DNA of 64,000 bases from Sporothrix humicola (taxonomy: Eukaryota > Ascomycota > Sordariomycetes > Ophiostomatales > Ophiostomataceae), in assembly GCA_021396245.1 (NCBI GenBank), contig WNYE01000126.1:1-64000 (forward strand). Direction: 5' to 3'. This document shows, piece after piece, positions 19,379 to 29,778 of the stretch. A program made the translations under genes and the position numbers. How positions within the stretch are numbered: position 1 is the stretch's first letter; each line of letters begins with the position of its first letter. The notes under the pieces are model-generated. The model was given only the letters and a program-made list of their open reading frames with translations. It was not told the DNA's origin and ran no database searches.

Positions 19379-21278
19379 TGCGAGGTCCTTGGGCGGAGGT
19401 GTGTATGCCCTTTGTGGTTTCTGTAGTGTTGGACGAAATCGAAGATGGGTTGTCGTAGAAAATCTCCTGAAACAAGAACGCGTGGTCGATGCAGTATCAC
19501 GAGCGTCGGAATAGAGAGCTGCTAAAGGAAAAGAGCGTGAAGGGTGAAAGACGGCGTTCAGCCTGTGGAGTTTGCCGAAAGCAAGATGCCAAGTGCTGCA
19601 GGACGAAAGCTTGCAGAAAGGGGACCAAACTGTCATTCTTCAGATTACGCAGCGTGAGTAAAAATGTTTTAGAGACAGACTACTGGAAAGGATAAAAAGA
19701 TCAAGGGTCCTTTCTCGGAGGTCGCAGAAATTGCCCTCGATGGGAAGAAAGTTGTTAAGCAACAGCGAACAGGGCAAACACTGTGTGAATGTACATCCCA
19801 ATACGAGACCTGGAGACGTGGTGCATAACGCCGTCATGGGCGCTCGAGTACTGTGTAATACAGCGGTACAGGCGTTACGTAAGGCCCGTTGGAGAGCGGA
19901 GGAGAACAAAAAAAGTAAAAAATACAGTGAGGGGCAATACCGAATGGCGCAAGCGCACAGTGACGTCACAAGGCGCTAGCGGGCAAAAAAGTCTGAAGAT
20001 TTTGTGTGGGTTTCGAAGGTTTTCAGAAGGCTTGAGTGTCGACTTGCACTGGAAAAGGCTAAAAAAAACGACGCTGGGCGTGGCCCGGCGGGGCAGTATG
20101 CACTCCACTTACAGAAGGATTCCCTCGGTGCTCCACAACTGGAGTGTAACGAGACAATCGGCCGCAAAACTGCCTGCCAAAAACCGCCAAATGCATGCTG
20201 ACCTCGAGACGACGGCGTTTCGACTTTTTGCTGAAAGCCAAGCGAACGGCAAATGGACAAGGAGTAAAAGAGCAGGGGTTGTCAAGGAACGGAGATTTCC
20301 AGAATGGTAGGCAGATTCAAGATTTCTTTTCTTTTCCTTTTCTCCTCTGCCCCTTGATCGTGTCCACACGGTTGGAGATACTGTCTTTGGACAAGCTCAA
20401 GTCTGGTCTGCATCCTTCATGTTTAGTTCAAAGTCAAGTGCGAGTCAAGTGGTGCCATGAAAAGCTTGAACGAGACGAGCCAAGACCACGAACCAGGGAA
20501 AATGATAATTGTAAACACTACTACTGGGCGTTGCTCCTGGGCGGGGATGTCTTTGCCGATACGAAGCGGTCGAAGCGGTGGAGAGAAAAGGGGAGACGAG
20601 AGGAGACGATGCAAGCGGGGGTGGGTTCGGTGTAATAGCGGCGAGCAGTACGTCGTAGGATGTTTGTTTCTTTTTGTGTGTGTGTGTCGCGTGTTGGCGG
20701 CCGAGTTTTTGATTTTCTCCATAGGTGTGTGATTGGCACTGTGTAGCTTTTGTAAATGTGCACTCGTGGTGCGGAAATGTGTAAGTGCATTTGCGTGTCT
20801 TTGCGTGTACATCTGTTAGCTTGCCGGTGGAAGAATGTTTCTTTGTTAGTGGTGAGATCGGCGAACAAGGGTCTTTTCCCGTCTTTTTGGTTCTTCTTGG
20901 TGTCTTTCTTTTTTTCCTTCTGATTTTTGTTCTTCCATCTAACTTTTGATTTTGTGTCTTTTGGTTTTGGCGCTTTTGCTTCCGTTTTCCCCATTTCCCC
21001 CTTCATTTTGTTGTTTTCCTTTATCTCATCACCACTCTTTCTCTTGTCTTTCGCTTCGTCTTTCCTTCAGCAGGACTGCGTCTGTCGTTCCTACAAGCTT
21101 CCATCTGATATTATTGGCCTGCCAACCCCCACGCCCGTTTCCCGTGCCGCTTCCCGTTCCGTCCGGACCCTGAACTGACGTGATCCGAACCCCTCCTCGG
21201 CCGTCTTTTATTATCACGATATAATACGGCGATTCACCAACATTAATTATTGGTCTTTCCTCATCACCAGCGACCACC
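19379..21278. promoter_or_regulatory. 1.9-kb divergent promoter of the choline oxidase/BADH pair
   Basis: The region separates the two glycine-betaine genes and holds no recognisable gene. The right half is T- and CT-rich (20670-21075), like a fungal core promoter and leader. A TATA-like GATATAATA lies at 21219-21227, about 55 bases before the choline oxidase ATG. A tandem CGAAGCGGT pair (20562-20579) is a candidate zinc-cluster site. Shared regulation of both genes is an inference from the layout. Confidence 0.6.
20562..20579 (+). promoter_or_regulatory. Candidate Zn2Cys6 binding site: CGG direct repeat
   Basis: CGAAGCGGT occurs twice in tandem, placing two CGG triplets in direct orientation with 6 bases between them. 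Direct or inverted CGG pairs are the usual targets of C6 zinc-cluster factors. One such factor is encoded next to this gene pair (23292-24744). Binding is not shown. Confidence 0.3.
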
Positions 21279-22931
21279 ATGACGACCACTTACCTTCCTC
21301 CGTCGCAGGTTGACGCCTTCGACTATGTCCTCGTCGGCGGTGGCACAGCTGGTTGCGTTATCGCGTCGCGCCTCGCTGCCGCTCTGCCCCAAAAGAAGAT
21401 TCTGCTGATCGAGGCCGGCCCCAGCGACTTTATGGACAACCGGGTGCTCGATCTGCGCCAGTGGCTCTCTTTGCTCGGCGGCGAGCTCGACTATGATTAC
21501 GGCACCACAGAGCAGCCCATGGGCAACTCGCACATCCGCCACTCGCGCGCCAAAGTGCTTGGTGGCTGCTCATCCCACAACACCCTGATTTCGTTCCGTC
21601 CGTTTGAGTTTGACCTGAAGGTCTGGCAGTCCATGGGCGCCAAGGGCTGGACATTCCCCGTCTTTATGCGTGCCCTTGACAAGCTGCGCAACACCGTGCA
21701 GGTCGTCCACGCCAACCACCAGAACCAGCTGTGCAAAGACTGGGTCGAGTCGTGCAGCACGGCCCTCGACATCCCCATCATCAACGATTTCAACCGCGAG
21801 ATTAAGGGCACCGGTGCCCTGCGCCAAGGTGTCGGCTTTTTCTCGGTCAGCTACAACCCCGACAACGGCTTCCGCTCGAGCGCATCGGTTGCCTACATCC
21901 ACCCGATCCTGCGTGGCGAGGAGTCGCGGCCAAACCTGACCATCCTCACTGAGGCCTGGGTCTCCAAGATCAACGTTTCGGGCGACGAGGTTCTGGGTGT
22001 GGACGTCAAGCTCAAGGACGGCTCTCTGCGGACTTTGCGCTCGCGTGTTGAGACCATTCTGTGCGCTGGCGCCGTCGACACTCCTCGTCTGATGCTGCTG
22101 TCTGGTCTGGGTCCCCGCGAACAGCTCGCCCCTTTGGGTATCCCTGTTGTTAAGGATATCCAGGGTGTCGGCAAGAACCTTGGCGACCACCCCGAGACCA
22201 TTATCATTTTCGAGCTCAACAGACCCGTTCCGCCAAATCAGACCACCATGGACTCGGACGCCGGCATTTTCCTGCGCCGTGAGCCGCCCAACGCCGACAA
22301 GGGCCGCAAGAGTGCCGCCAACCCGGCTGGTATTCCGGATGGCGACATCGCCGACGTCATGATGCACTGCTACCAGATCCCCTTCACGCTCAACACCGAG
22401 CGCTTGGGTTACGAAGTGCCCAAGTCGGGTTATGCTTTCTGCATGACGCCCAATATTCCCCGTCCCCGTTCTCGCGGTACTCTGTATCTAACCAGCGCCG
22501 ACCCCAACGTCAAGCCTGCCCTTGATTTCGGCTACTTCACCGACAAGGACGGCTACGATGCCGCCACCTTTGTCCACGGCATCCGCGCCGCCCGTAAGAT
22601 CGCCGAGCAGGCACCCTTCAAGGACTGGATCGTGCGCGAGATCGCCCCGGGCCCCCAGGTCCAGACCGACGAGGCCATTAGCGAGTACGCCCGCCGCGCC
22701 GCCCACACTGTGTATCACCCAGTAGGCACCACGCGCATGGGCGACGATGCTCTGGCTGTCGTTGACGAGCGCCTGCGTGTGCGCGGGCTGCGGCGCCTGC
22801 GTATTGCCGATGCGGGCATCTTCCCGACTATCCCCACCATCAACCCGATGCTGACGGTGCTGGGTGTCGGCGAACTGTGCGCCGAGATGATTATCGACGA
22901 GGCCAACGGCCGGACTGAGGCGAGATTGTAA
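21279..22931 (+). CDS. Choline oxidase (GMC flavoprotein), peroxisomal type
   Basis: This FAD enzyme oxidises choline via betaine aldehyde to glycine betaine, releasing hydrogen peroxide. A single exon encodes 550 aa, with the ATG in a strong CCACC context. The FAD dinucleotide motif VGGGTAGCVIASRL is at 19-32, with E at the end of beta-2 (IEAGP). LGGCSSHNTLI contains H100, equivalent to the His that binds FAD covalently in bacterial choline oxidase. The catalytic His is in YHPVGTTRMG (H480) and the active-site Asn in PTINP (N522). The C terminus ARL is a PTS1-type tripeptide, fitting a peroxisomal enzyme close to catalase. The BADH gene is divergent to it. A GMC alcohol oxidase is the main alternative, but the CSSHN and NP residues favour choline oxidase. 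Confidence 0.9.
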   Translation: MTTTYLPPSQVDAFDYVLVGGGTAGCVIASRLAAALPQKKILLIEAGPSDFMDNRVLDLRQWLSLLGGELDYDYGTTEQPMGNSHIRHSRAKVLGGCSSHNTLISFRPFEFDLKVWQSMGAKGWTFPVFMRALDKLRNTVQVVHANHQNQLCKDWVESCSTALDIPIINDFNREIKGTGALRQGVGFFSVSYNPDNGFRSSASVAYIHPILRGEESRPNLTILTEAWVSKINVSGDEVLGVDVKLKDGSLRTLRSRVETILCAGAVDTPRLMLLSGLGPREQLAPLGIPVVKDIQGVGKNLGDHPETIIIFELNRPVPPNQTTMDSDAGIFLRREPPNADKGRKSAANPAGIPDGDIADVMMHCYQIPFTLNTERLGYEVPKSGYAFCMTPNIPRPRSRGTLYLTSADPNVKPALDFGYFTDKDGYDAATFVHGIRAARKIAEQAPFKDWIVREIAPGPQVQTDEAISEYARRAAHTVYHPVGTTRMGDDALAVVDERLRVRGLRRLRIADAGIFPTIPTINPMLTVLGVGELCAEMIIDEANGRTEARL

Positions 22932-23291
22932 GGAGGGCTTTAGATTGGATAAAAGTGATTTTTGGATCCGATGACAGTGGACGAACATACCAAAAAAATG
23001 CGTGCAACCTCACTTGTTTTTGATTGCTAGCAATTGAGCGAATGACAGCCACAAAGGCAATTTTGTCGTAAAAATGTATTTAATAAATAATAAAAGTTAC
23101 CGAGCAATTATTTCAAGCCTCCTTTTCTCAAATTGTCTTGTGGTCGCACGTGATGTCCTTGATCGCGACTTCCGTTTCGGTGATTTCGATGTCGGCGCGT
23201 TATTACCCTTTAAGTCCGGCTCACCGTTGACAACACTAAAACGCGTTTACACCGCGGCACGTTACAGTCGCACCTCGAACAAGACACATAA
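22932..23291. other. Short intergenic between choline oxidase and Zn2Cys6 gene
   Basis: These 360 bases hold the 3' flank of choline oxidase and the promoter of the regulator at 23292. No gene is seen. Confidence 0.6.
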
Positions 23292-24744
23292 ATGGCACCC
23301 GATTTCAATGATCTGACGAGTACATTCGTCTTCGCGGCCGGCCCGCGCACCGATAAGGCCGTCCTGGCCGAGCTGCCCAAGGGTCTGCCGATGGACCCTG
23401 CCCGACAGAGACAGAGCCACCAGAAATCGAAGTTGGGCTGTGATAACTGCAAACGTAGGAGAGTAAAGGTGAGTGTATCTAACCAGTCGACGAAGATATC
23501 ATCTACTAACACGCCAGTGCAATGAGGAAATGCCATGTGCCGGCTGTCGGCGTCGAGGCGAATGGTGTGAGCGGCCGGGCCGGCCGAAGGCACATGAAAA
23601 GAGGCTACAACATGCAGTTACAAAGTCTATGCCATCCATGGCACCGACCGCTTCGTCAACACAAGCGCCAGACGCCGTCGTCAATCTACTGCACCTCAAG
23701 CTGTTGCACCACTTCCAATTACATACATCGTCGACACTCGTGTTTGATGCAGCGGCTTGGGAAACTGCTCTGCAGCTTAGCTTCCAGTTTGAGTTTCTCG
23801 CCAATGCAATACTTTGCGTGGCTGCTCGACACCTGGCCTCATTGTCTGTGCCAAACGATCCAGACGCGGCGTCCTACACCGCCGCCGCCTCTAGTCATCT
23901 GTGCCGCGCACTTGCGGGGTTTCGACAAGAACTGCAGACCAAGGACTTTCACACGGCAACACACCTAGACGCATTTATTGCAACATCCACTCTCTTGCAA
24001 TTTGAGCTTTGGTCAAGCACCGAGTTTGTGCCATCGGCCGGCCACGCGCAAATCCGAAAACAGACACTAGACATGGATCGAGACCGTCTCTTTACCTTTA
24101 GCGCCAGCCTCAAACAGGTCTTTCTGAAAAGTGTACCGGAAGCTGTGCGGCAACAACCAGACTCGGTGTTTATGGCAAGCGTCCGGCATAACTCAATTGC
24201 TGCACTGAATGAGAACGCACATATTAGCAGCGAGACAGCAGAGGCATACCAAGCTTTCTTTGCTCGCCGATCGGGCAAAGGTGGTGTTGGTGAGATGAAG
24301 AAGCGTCTCGAAGAGACTTTGCCTCGGTTCATACGGCTGGATGGGTCTTCAAAGACCTCTTTATGGCAACCAAGGCCGGATCCGGTCACCGACAATACTT
24401 CACTTACAGTTGATGATGGTGGTTACGCAAATGTTGTTGATGGGCTTTGCTTTCTCCTGGCGTTTCTTCCTGAAAACCAGACTTACACGCCGGAAGCCAC
24501 AGGGCCTATGCAACTCCCTCCCTCCCTGCTGGCTGACCTGGCACGATGTGTCTTCTCCTTTCCTATTCTGTGCCGCGGCACATTTGTTTCCCTGTTGCAT
24601 GACAATGACCTGGACGCCTTCTTTGTCCTTTATCACTTCTATCGTGCAATTAGGAAAATCCTCCCCGAGAAATCCTGCTGGTGGGCCCATGGACGAGCTA
24701 CAATTATGGAACAGGAGCTCTACGCCTGGTTAGAGGGTACTTGA
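23292..24744 (+). CDS. Zn2Cys6 transcription factor next to the choline genes
   Basis: There are two exons, 23292-23468 and 23518-24744, with a 49-nt GT-AG intron (23469-23517) that has a CTAAC branch site. The product is 467 aa. The intron lies exactly inside the zinc cluster, between Lys59 and C60. The cluster is C50, C53, C60, C66, C69 and C76 (C-X2-C-X6-C-X5-C-X2-C-X6-C). The remainder is a helical fungal-specific regulatory domain ending in a CWWAHGRATIMEQEL-like motif near the C terminus, as in Upc2-type C6 proteins. It is nuclear. Its position 360 bp after choline oxidase makes it a candidate regulator of the choline/betaine genes, which is inference only. Confidence 0.88.
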
Positions 24745-24952
24745 TTTGTGCCTTCACGCCTAGTATTACGAACTAGCAAACCAACAACCATTCATACCGA
24801 GCTGCGCCCCACAGGCTGTCGATTTATTCGACGTTACGAGCAAGGATCTACCCGAGAACCTTGTTGCATTTGAGTACGAGGGTCCTCCGGGTGGGGGTGA
24901 GGTTGGCAGTATCATCACCGGCCCCAATGGGGAGACCCCTTGGGACGCGGTG

Positions 24953-26253
24953 ATGGGCGGCCATGGTGAGCTGATCTGGGTCAATCGCGGGTTGCTGAAC
25001 CTCACCGACAACAGCCGCAAAAACTTGCAGGACGAAGTGATAACTTACTTGCTGGGCTTCGCGCTCCACCTGATCTGCCCGCATTGGCCGGTGTGGATGC
25101 AGCAGTTTGTCGAGGAAGCCATCCGGCACGTCAACTTCAGGCAGGGCGTTACGACTCAGAAGCTCTACCGTGTTTACATCGCTCCTTACGTTGGAGACAA
25201 CCGAAAGATTGGCCTTCCCAGCTACATTGCAGTGCAAGCTCTCCGGTGTGCTTATTTTGGGCAGCTCGGCGCACACATGAAGACCAAGTTTGAGGCCCTT
25301 AGACTTTATTGGATGCTTGACGCGCACATCGTTATGGACCGCGACGTGCCGGCAGTCTACGACCTGGCAGGTACTCGGTACCAGGTGCAAATGTGGCGGC
25401 TCTCTTGCGCCACATTGACTACCCACGCACGATCCGGTCGAGACCAGCACCCCTCTACATCGAGCTGCCGGACGGGCGGATTCTCTTACGACAAGTGGAG
25501 ACGAATGTTCATACATTCGTCTCTGACGCCTACCACATGGGTCGTAGTCCTGATATTTTCCGCACAGATCGTGACCGGGGCGTGCGCTTTCACCTCGAAA
25601 ATAAGAACAGCTTCCCTGAGATCTTGGCTAAACAGCGTCTCACCGTCAAGGAAACAATCAATAGGGCGAATGCGGCTCGCCAGCAGAAGCTGCCCGTGGC
25701 TGGGCTCATAGAGCCACGCCCTCCTCACTCGGACTACAACGACTTCATCGGGGACATCGACGATGAAGAGGGTGTGGAAGAAGATTCCGAGGTTGAGGAA
25801 GCTGCTGGTCAAGCCCCTGCCGGTCAAGCCCCCGCTGGTCAAGCCGCTGCTGGTCAAGCCCCTGCCGGTCAAGCCCCCGCCGGTCAAGCCCCCGCCGGTC
25901 AAGCCCCTGCTGGCAATGCCGCTGCTGGCGAAGCCGCTGCCGCCGCTGGTGAGGCCGCTGCCGGCCCTGCACAGCCCCACCCACAGCCGGCCGAGCACCA
26001 GGTGCCTGCTGGCGTTGTCGAACTCGAAGAGGATGCCCAAATTTTTGAGCTTCCGGCATTTGTCCCCGATCGCCCCCCCGCCCCCGGGATGGAGGCTCGG
26101 CTTGGCGGGCCAATGCTCGACTACGGGCTCGGTGGAGCAGTTGATCCCGATTTGCCCGAGGGACACGGCGTCGATGCCGATACTGTCAATGACTTATTTG
26201 GGCATTGCGTTGTTCCTCGTTGTGGTGTTCAAGTGCGCACAGTATGTGATTAA
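24953..26253 (+). CDS. Unrecognised protein (or 5'-truncated pseudogene) with AGQAP repeats
   Basis: I do not recognise this protein. Proposed exons are 24953-25370 and 25448-26253, joined across a 77-nt GT-AG intron with a TTGAC branch. The in-frame product is 407 aa. Coding-like sequence in the same frame continues upstream to an in-frame stop just before 24765. It has no ATG before 24953, so the 5' end may be missing or spliced from elsewhere. Residues about 1-240 look like a folded domain (for example HWPVWMQQFVEEAIRHVNF). Residues 258-296 are seven AGQAP/AGQAA units followed by AGNAA and AGEAA, and the end is Pro/acidic. After about 26150 a different frame (+1) stays open to 26374 and reads as a hydrophobic helix plus acidic tail, so the true C terminus is uncertain. 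It starts right after the zinc-cluster gene. Confidence 0.5.
25804..25953 (+). repeat. 15-bp coding tandem repeat (AGQAP units)
   Basis: Seven 15-bp units of type gctggtcaagcccct lie in tandem (25804-25908). They differ mainly at third positions, so the AGQAP protein repeat is kept. Degenerate units coding AGNAA and AGEAA follow. Synonymous differences between units suggest the repeat has been kept as protein rather than freshly duplicated. Confidence 0.85.
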
Positions 26254-27861
26254 CAGTGCCCTGGAAGTGGAACATATGGATGAACAAGACATAGAAGTTG
26301 TTTTGGAGGAGTTAATGAACGACGATGCTTGGCTTGATGCTATGATCGAATGGTACCGTCATATTTTGAACTGATACCTTGACTCGACGTGACTTTTCTT
26401 TGCACTTTGTCTTTTGTGTGTGTTTTTTTCTTGTTTTGTTTTTCAAAATTTCCATCTAATTTCCCACGATGCACATTAGTGGAGGTTTTTTCTTCTTCTT
26501 CTTTTGTGCAAGGTGAGGTACACTGCCTGGAAGAACTAATAGAGGAGCGGACGCATCGTCTACAGGCTACTAGTCGCAACGGACAACGGAAACAAAAAAG
26601 ACAATAAAAAGCGTCAGTGGGAGCAATGGGGCCGCTACAGTTGCGCTTTATTATCTTGAGATTGATTTAGTTTGCTGAGTTTGAATCATTTATTCTTTTT
26701 ACGCGGTCTTTTGATCGCACCCTTCATGAAGTGGCCAAGGGACCATGACAGTTCGGCACGGCGATGTCAGGATAGTTTCTTTTTTCTTTTTTCTTTTTTC
26801 ATCAAATCAAAGATTTCTATACAAAAGTATTTTTGACAACAAAACAGGGTTGTTCCCATTCTTACCTCGGCCTTAATAATAATAATATATAACCAGCCAG
26901 CTTCACCTGGCAAACATAGACAAAGACCGTCAAGTTTCAACTCGCAACCAACTGGGTCGAATATCATGAGATTGACTAACTTTGTAAAGGTTGAAAAATG
27001 TAGTGCTTTCTGGTAATATAAGAAATAAAGTAAAAGGGTTTCAAAGTATTTAACTGCTTTACCCAAACAACCAAATCCTCATCTTGAACTTCAAGTTGAA
27101 TGCTACTATGCGATGTTCCGATTTGTAACACACTGGTTGTCGGTGTAGGTAGATTCACACACCAGAACCAGCAACTGTAAAGCATCACCAAAACCTTTTT
27201 ACTTTTCTTATTTGAGAAATAGGCAGTTTTCAGCCACAACTTATTATCGTCGTCACAATGTGGTTGCCAATATTGCCATGTCGTCACACGTGACATAGCG
27301 GGGCGCCCATCTAGGATCCCTGTAGGCACCCGGCCCCAATGGAGGAGAAGCTGGAGCTGAGCTGGTTTGATCAAGTTCCATTCACGCACAAGGCACACTG
27401 CTGCCTTGGCGGCTGGTACATCCACTGCCCCTTCAGGCTTTCAAGCCACCACTCCCACCAAAAGTTAAATAAGTTAATATTAAATAACAAATAGCATAAC
27501 ACTTTGAGCCTACAAGGCCTCACAAGGGGCCTGGATTTTTGGTGTATTTAACACTTGTGGCGTTATGCGTTATGCGAGGTGCTGTAAAGGTTGAAGGGAT
27601 GACGGTTTATCGTTAATTTCACAGATGCGGTGGCTCGATCGTACCAACCGCCTTCGGGCTGCCTTGCATTTACTCCGTTTGTTTGGATTTTCAATACGAC
27701 TCGTGAACATTGGCAGCTTTTGACAGTGTCTACTCGATAGCGAATCTTGTTATATTTTCTCTCTTTCCCTTTCATCTTTATTCTTTGATCACTCTCCTTC
27801 TCCATTTCCCCTCCTTCTTCACGACATCTAATCTTTTTACCCTGAGCTCCCCTCCTTCACC
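26254..27861. other. Intergenic, no gene recognised
   Basis: The first 120 bases may still be coding in another frame for the AGQAP-repeat gene (to 26374). The rest is AT-rich. A minus-strand open frame at 26976-27425 (about 150 codons) has a coding-like first third and then degenerates; it might be old repeat debris. From 27720 the DNA becomes CT-rich, the leader of the F-box gene. Confidence 0.5.
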
Positions 27862-29778
27862 ATGGATAAGCTCAGTTTCGAGCTCATTGAGCATATCACG
27901 CAGTATCTCAATGCCGGCGACGCACTCAATTTGGCGAGGACATGCGGCCGTATGCGGGTGGCGTGCATTTCTCGGCTCGACCCGGAGCGGTACCTGCAGC
28001 CCACCTTCAAGTATGCACTGTACCTGCTGGCTGCCATGACCGATTATGGGTGCGTCCTGTCGGGGTCGCGTGCGCTGGAGTACTTTATCCCCGGGACCGC
28101 CGACGACCCACCCCCGTCGGTCGGCGGGCACGTGTCGGATTGGGATTTCCTGGTGCCGTGCTTCCGAAACAGCGTCTATGGCATGATGGATGCCCTAGCG
28201 CGCTGCGGCGTCAAGTGGCAGAATCCATTGGAAGAAGTGTTTGCGCTGCTTGGCAAGCCCGCCGGGTCCTCGGCGATCGTCCGGCTGGGAGTTGTGATGT
28301 CTGCAATGCCCTCAAAGGTGATGCAGGACTCGATGGAGCCGCTGTCTCCCGAAGCAGTGGCTCTGTACCGGAAGATGCACAAGCTTGCGTGGGTCAACAC
28401 CGACCCGTCGGGCCGTTCATGGCTCCGTGTCGAAGTTATCCCGGACCAGTCCTTCGGCTCGAGCAGTGATCCAGCGGCCAGGTATGCTGTTGAGGAGATA
28501 TTGTTCCAAGACATGCAGAGCCGTGGCTACAACCCGCATACAGGGCGTCTGCTCAGCGACGAGGCCATGGCTGGTCCTGATAGCCTCCCTCCCCAGGAAA
28601 ACGGCTACAACGACTACAATTATGCCAACGACAACACGGTCCATCTCATCAATGGCTACATTACTCCGCCGGGACGCATGCGGCAAAAGGTCCAGCTGTT
28701 CCAGTGCCACAAGGGAAAGGCAGAAGCCTCGACGCCGCTCGAGTACATCGTCAATACATATTATGCGACACACGTACAGTGCTTCATTAGCGGCTGGGCC
28801 GCCGGCCACTTCTACTATGACCTAGCCCGCCATAAGCTCTCGTTGGCCTGGCTTAATTCACGCCAGGATATCGAGCAGCTTAAGGGCTGCATCCAAAAAT
28901 ACCGAGCGCGCGGCTACCGTCTCTTCCGCCCAGATGTTGCGACAGAGAGGTATGGTGGTAGTCGGTGCGGCGAGTATGACGACAATCTCAAATGTGTGCT
29001 ACACCACCCCATCAACCCAGATTTCAGGACGGTTGCCTACGCGCCAGAATATAAGCCATTTGACCCTCTCGCATCTGCTGTGGCGGATGTTGCCCGAGAG
29101 CTGAGAGAACAGGGGCATGTCAAGCTAGATCCAACTGAGCCGCGAATTCCGCAACGAGAATTTCAGTTTGCCTTACCGGTCCGGAGACACAGCACAAAAT
29201 CCTCGACCGCGCGCAGAACACCGGCCCCACTCACGACCGCCAAGAACGGCCGCCTCAGCGAGGACGCGTACCAGATCCTGAAGCGCGACGGCGGCCGTGT
29301 CTACAGCGGCAAGCTTGGCAACCCCGGCACAAAGCTGATCCGCTTCACCCGGCTCCAGAACACAATCCGCACGTCCATCAGAGCCGACATTGAGTCTTTC
29401 CGTGCCGCGCCCAAGCCGCGGCCGTTTTACCGCAACCTCGAGAACCTGCTTTACAAATTCCGCTACGTGACGATCGAGCGTCCCGTTGCCATTGAGGTTC
29501 TCTCCGGTTCGCCCTCTCACTGGCGCCCAACAGGCACGTTCTTCGGCCCGCAGTATACACCCAGCATCGCACGAGCACTGGCCTATGCCACCATCGGCGC
29601 CGAGGCCGGCGAAGAGCTGGGCAACGGCGGCGCACCACCCGGCACGCCGACCGAACCCTTCGACAGCTCGCGCAAGGAGTGGCGCTACTACGAGCTGCTC
29701 ATCCTGCTTACGCCTACGGCGTGCAATGCGACGCAGTGTCACGTGAACCTCGAGCATTCGTTGCCGCCGCAGATATAA
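27862..29778 (+). CDS. F-box protein with nucleotidyltransferase-like motif
   Basis: A single exon encodes 638 aa, with the ATG in CACCATGG context. Residues 3-40 form an F-box-like helical motif (LSFELIEHITQYL, then LNLARTCGRMR), the usual link to SKP1 in SCF ubiquitin ligases. Residues 64-97 contain GCVLSGSRALEYF and then SDWDFLV. The G-S pair and the D-x-D recall the nucleotidyltransferase fold (G-S with a downstream D-h-D). The spacing is longer than in standard enzymes, so activity is doubtful. A middle segment (about 285-345) includes KVQLFQC and YYATHVQCFISGWAAGHFYYDL, which I recall from multicopy fungal families of this type. The C-terminal third (about 460-638) is basic then mixed, without a recognised domain. 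The role is unknown. Confidence 0.8.
   Translation: MDKLSFELIEHITQYLNAGDALNLARTCGRMRVACISRLDPERYLQPTFKYALYLLAAMTDYGCVLSGSRALEYFIPGTADDPPPSVGGHVSDWDFLVPCFRNSVYGMMDALARCGVKWQNPLEEVFALLGKPAGSSAIVRLGVVMSAMPSKVMQDSMEPLSPEAVALYRKMHKLAWVNTDPSGRSWLRVEVIPDQSFGSSSDPAARYAVEEILFQDMQSRGYNPHTGRLLSDEAMAGPDSLPPQENGYNDYNYANDNTVHLINGYITPPGRMRQKVQLFQCHKGKAEASTPLEYIVNTYYATHVQCFISGWAAGHFYYDLARHKLSLAWLNSRQDIEQLKGCIQKYRARGYRLFRPDVATERYGGSRCGEYDDNLKCVLHHPINPDFRTVAYAPEYKPFDPLASAVADVARELREQGHVKLDPTEPRIPQREFQFALPVRRHSTKSSTARRTPAPLTTAKNGRLSEDAYQILKRDGGRVYSGKLGNPGTKLIRFTRLQNTIRTSIRADIESFRAAPKPRPFYRNLENLLYKFRYVTIERPVAIEVLSGSPSHWRPTGTFFGPQYTPSIARALAYATIGAEAGEELGNGGAPPGTPTEPFDSSRKEWRYYELLILLTPTACNATQCHVNLEHSLPPQI

Noticed and set aside
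26976..27425. 150-codon minus-strand frame as a transposase relic
   Set aside because: The start looks protein-like, but no catalytic motif, terminal repeats or target duplication could be found.
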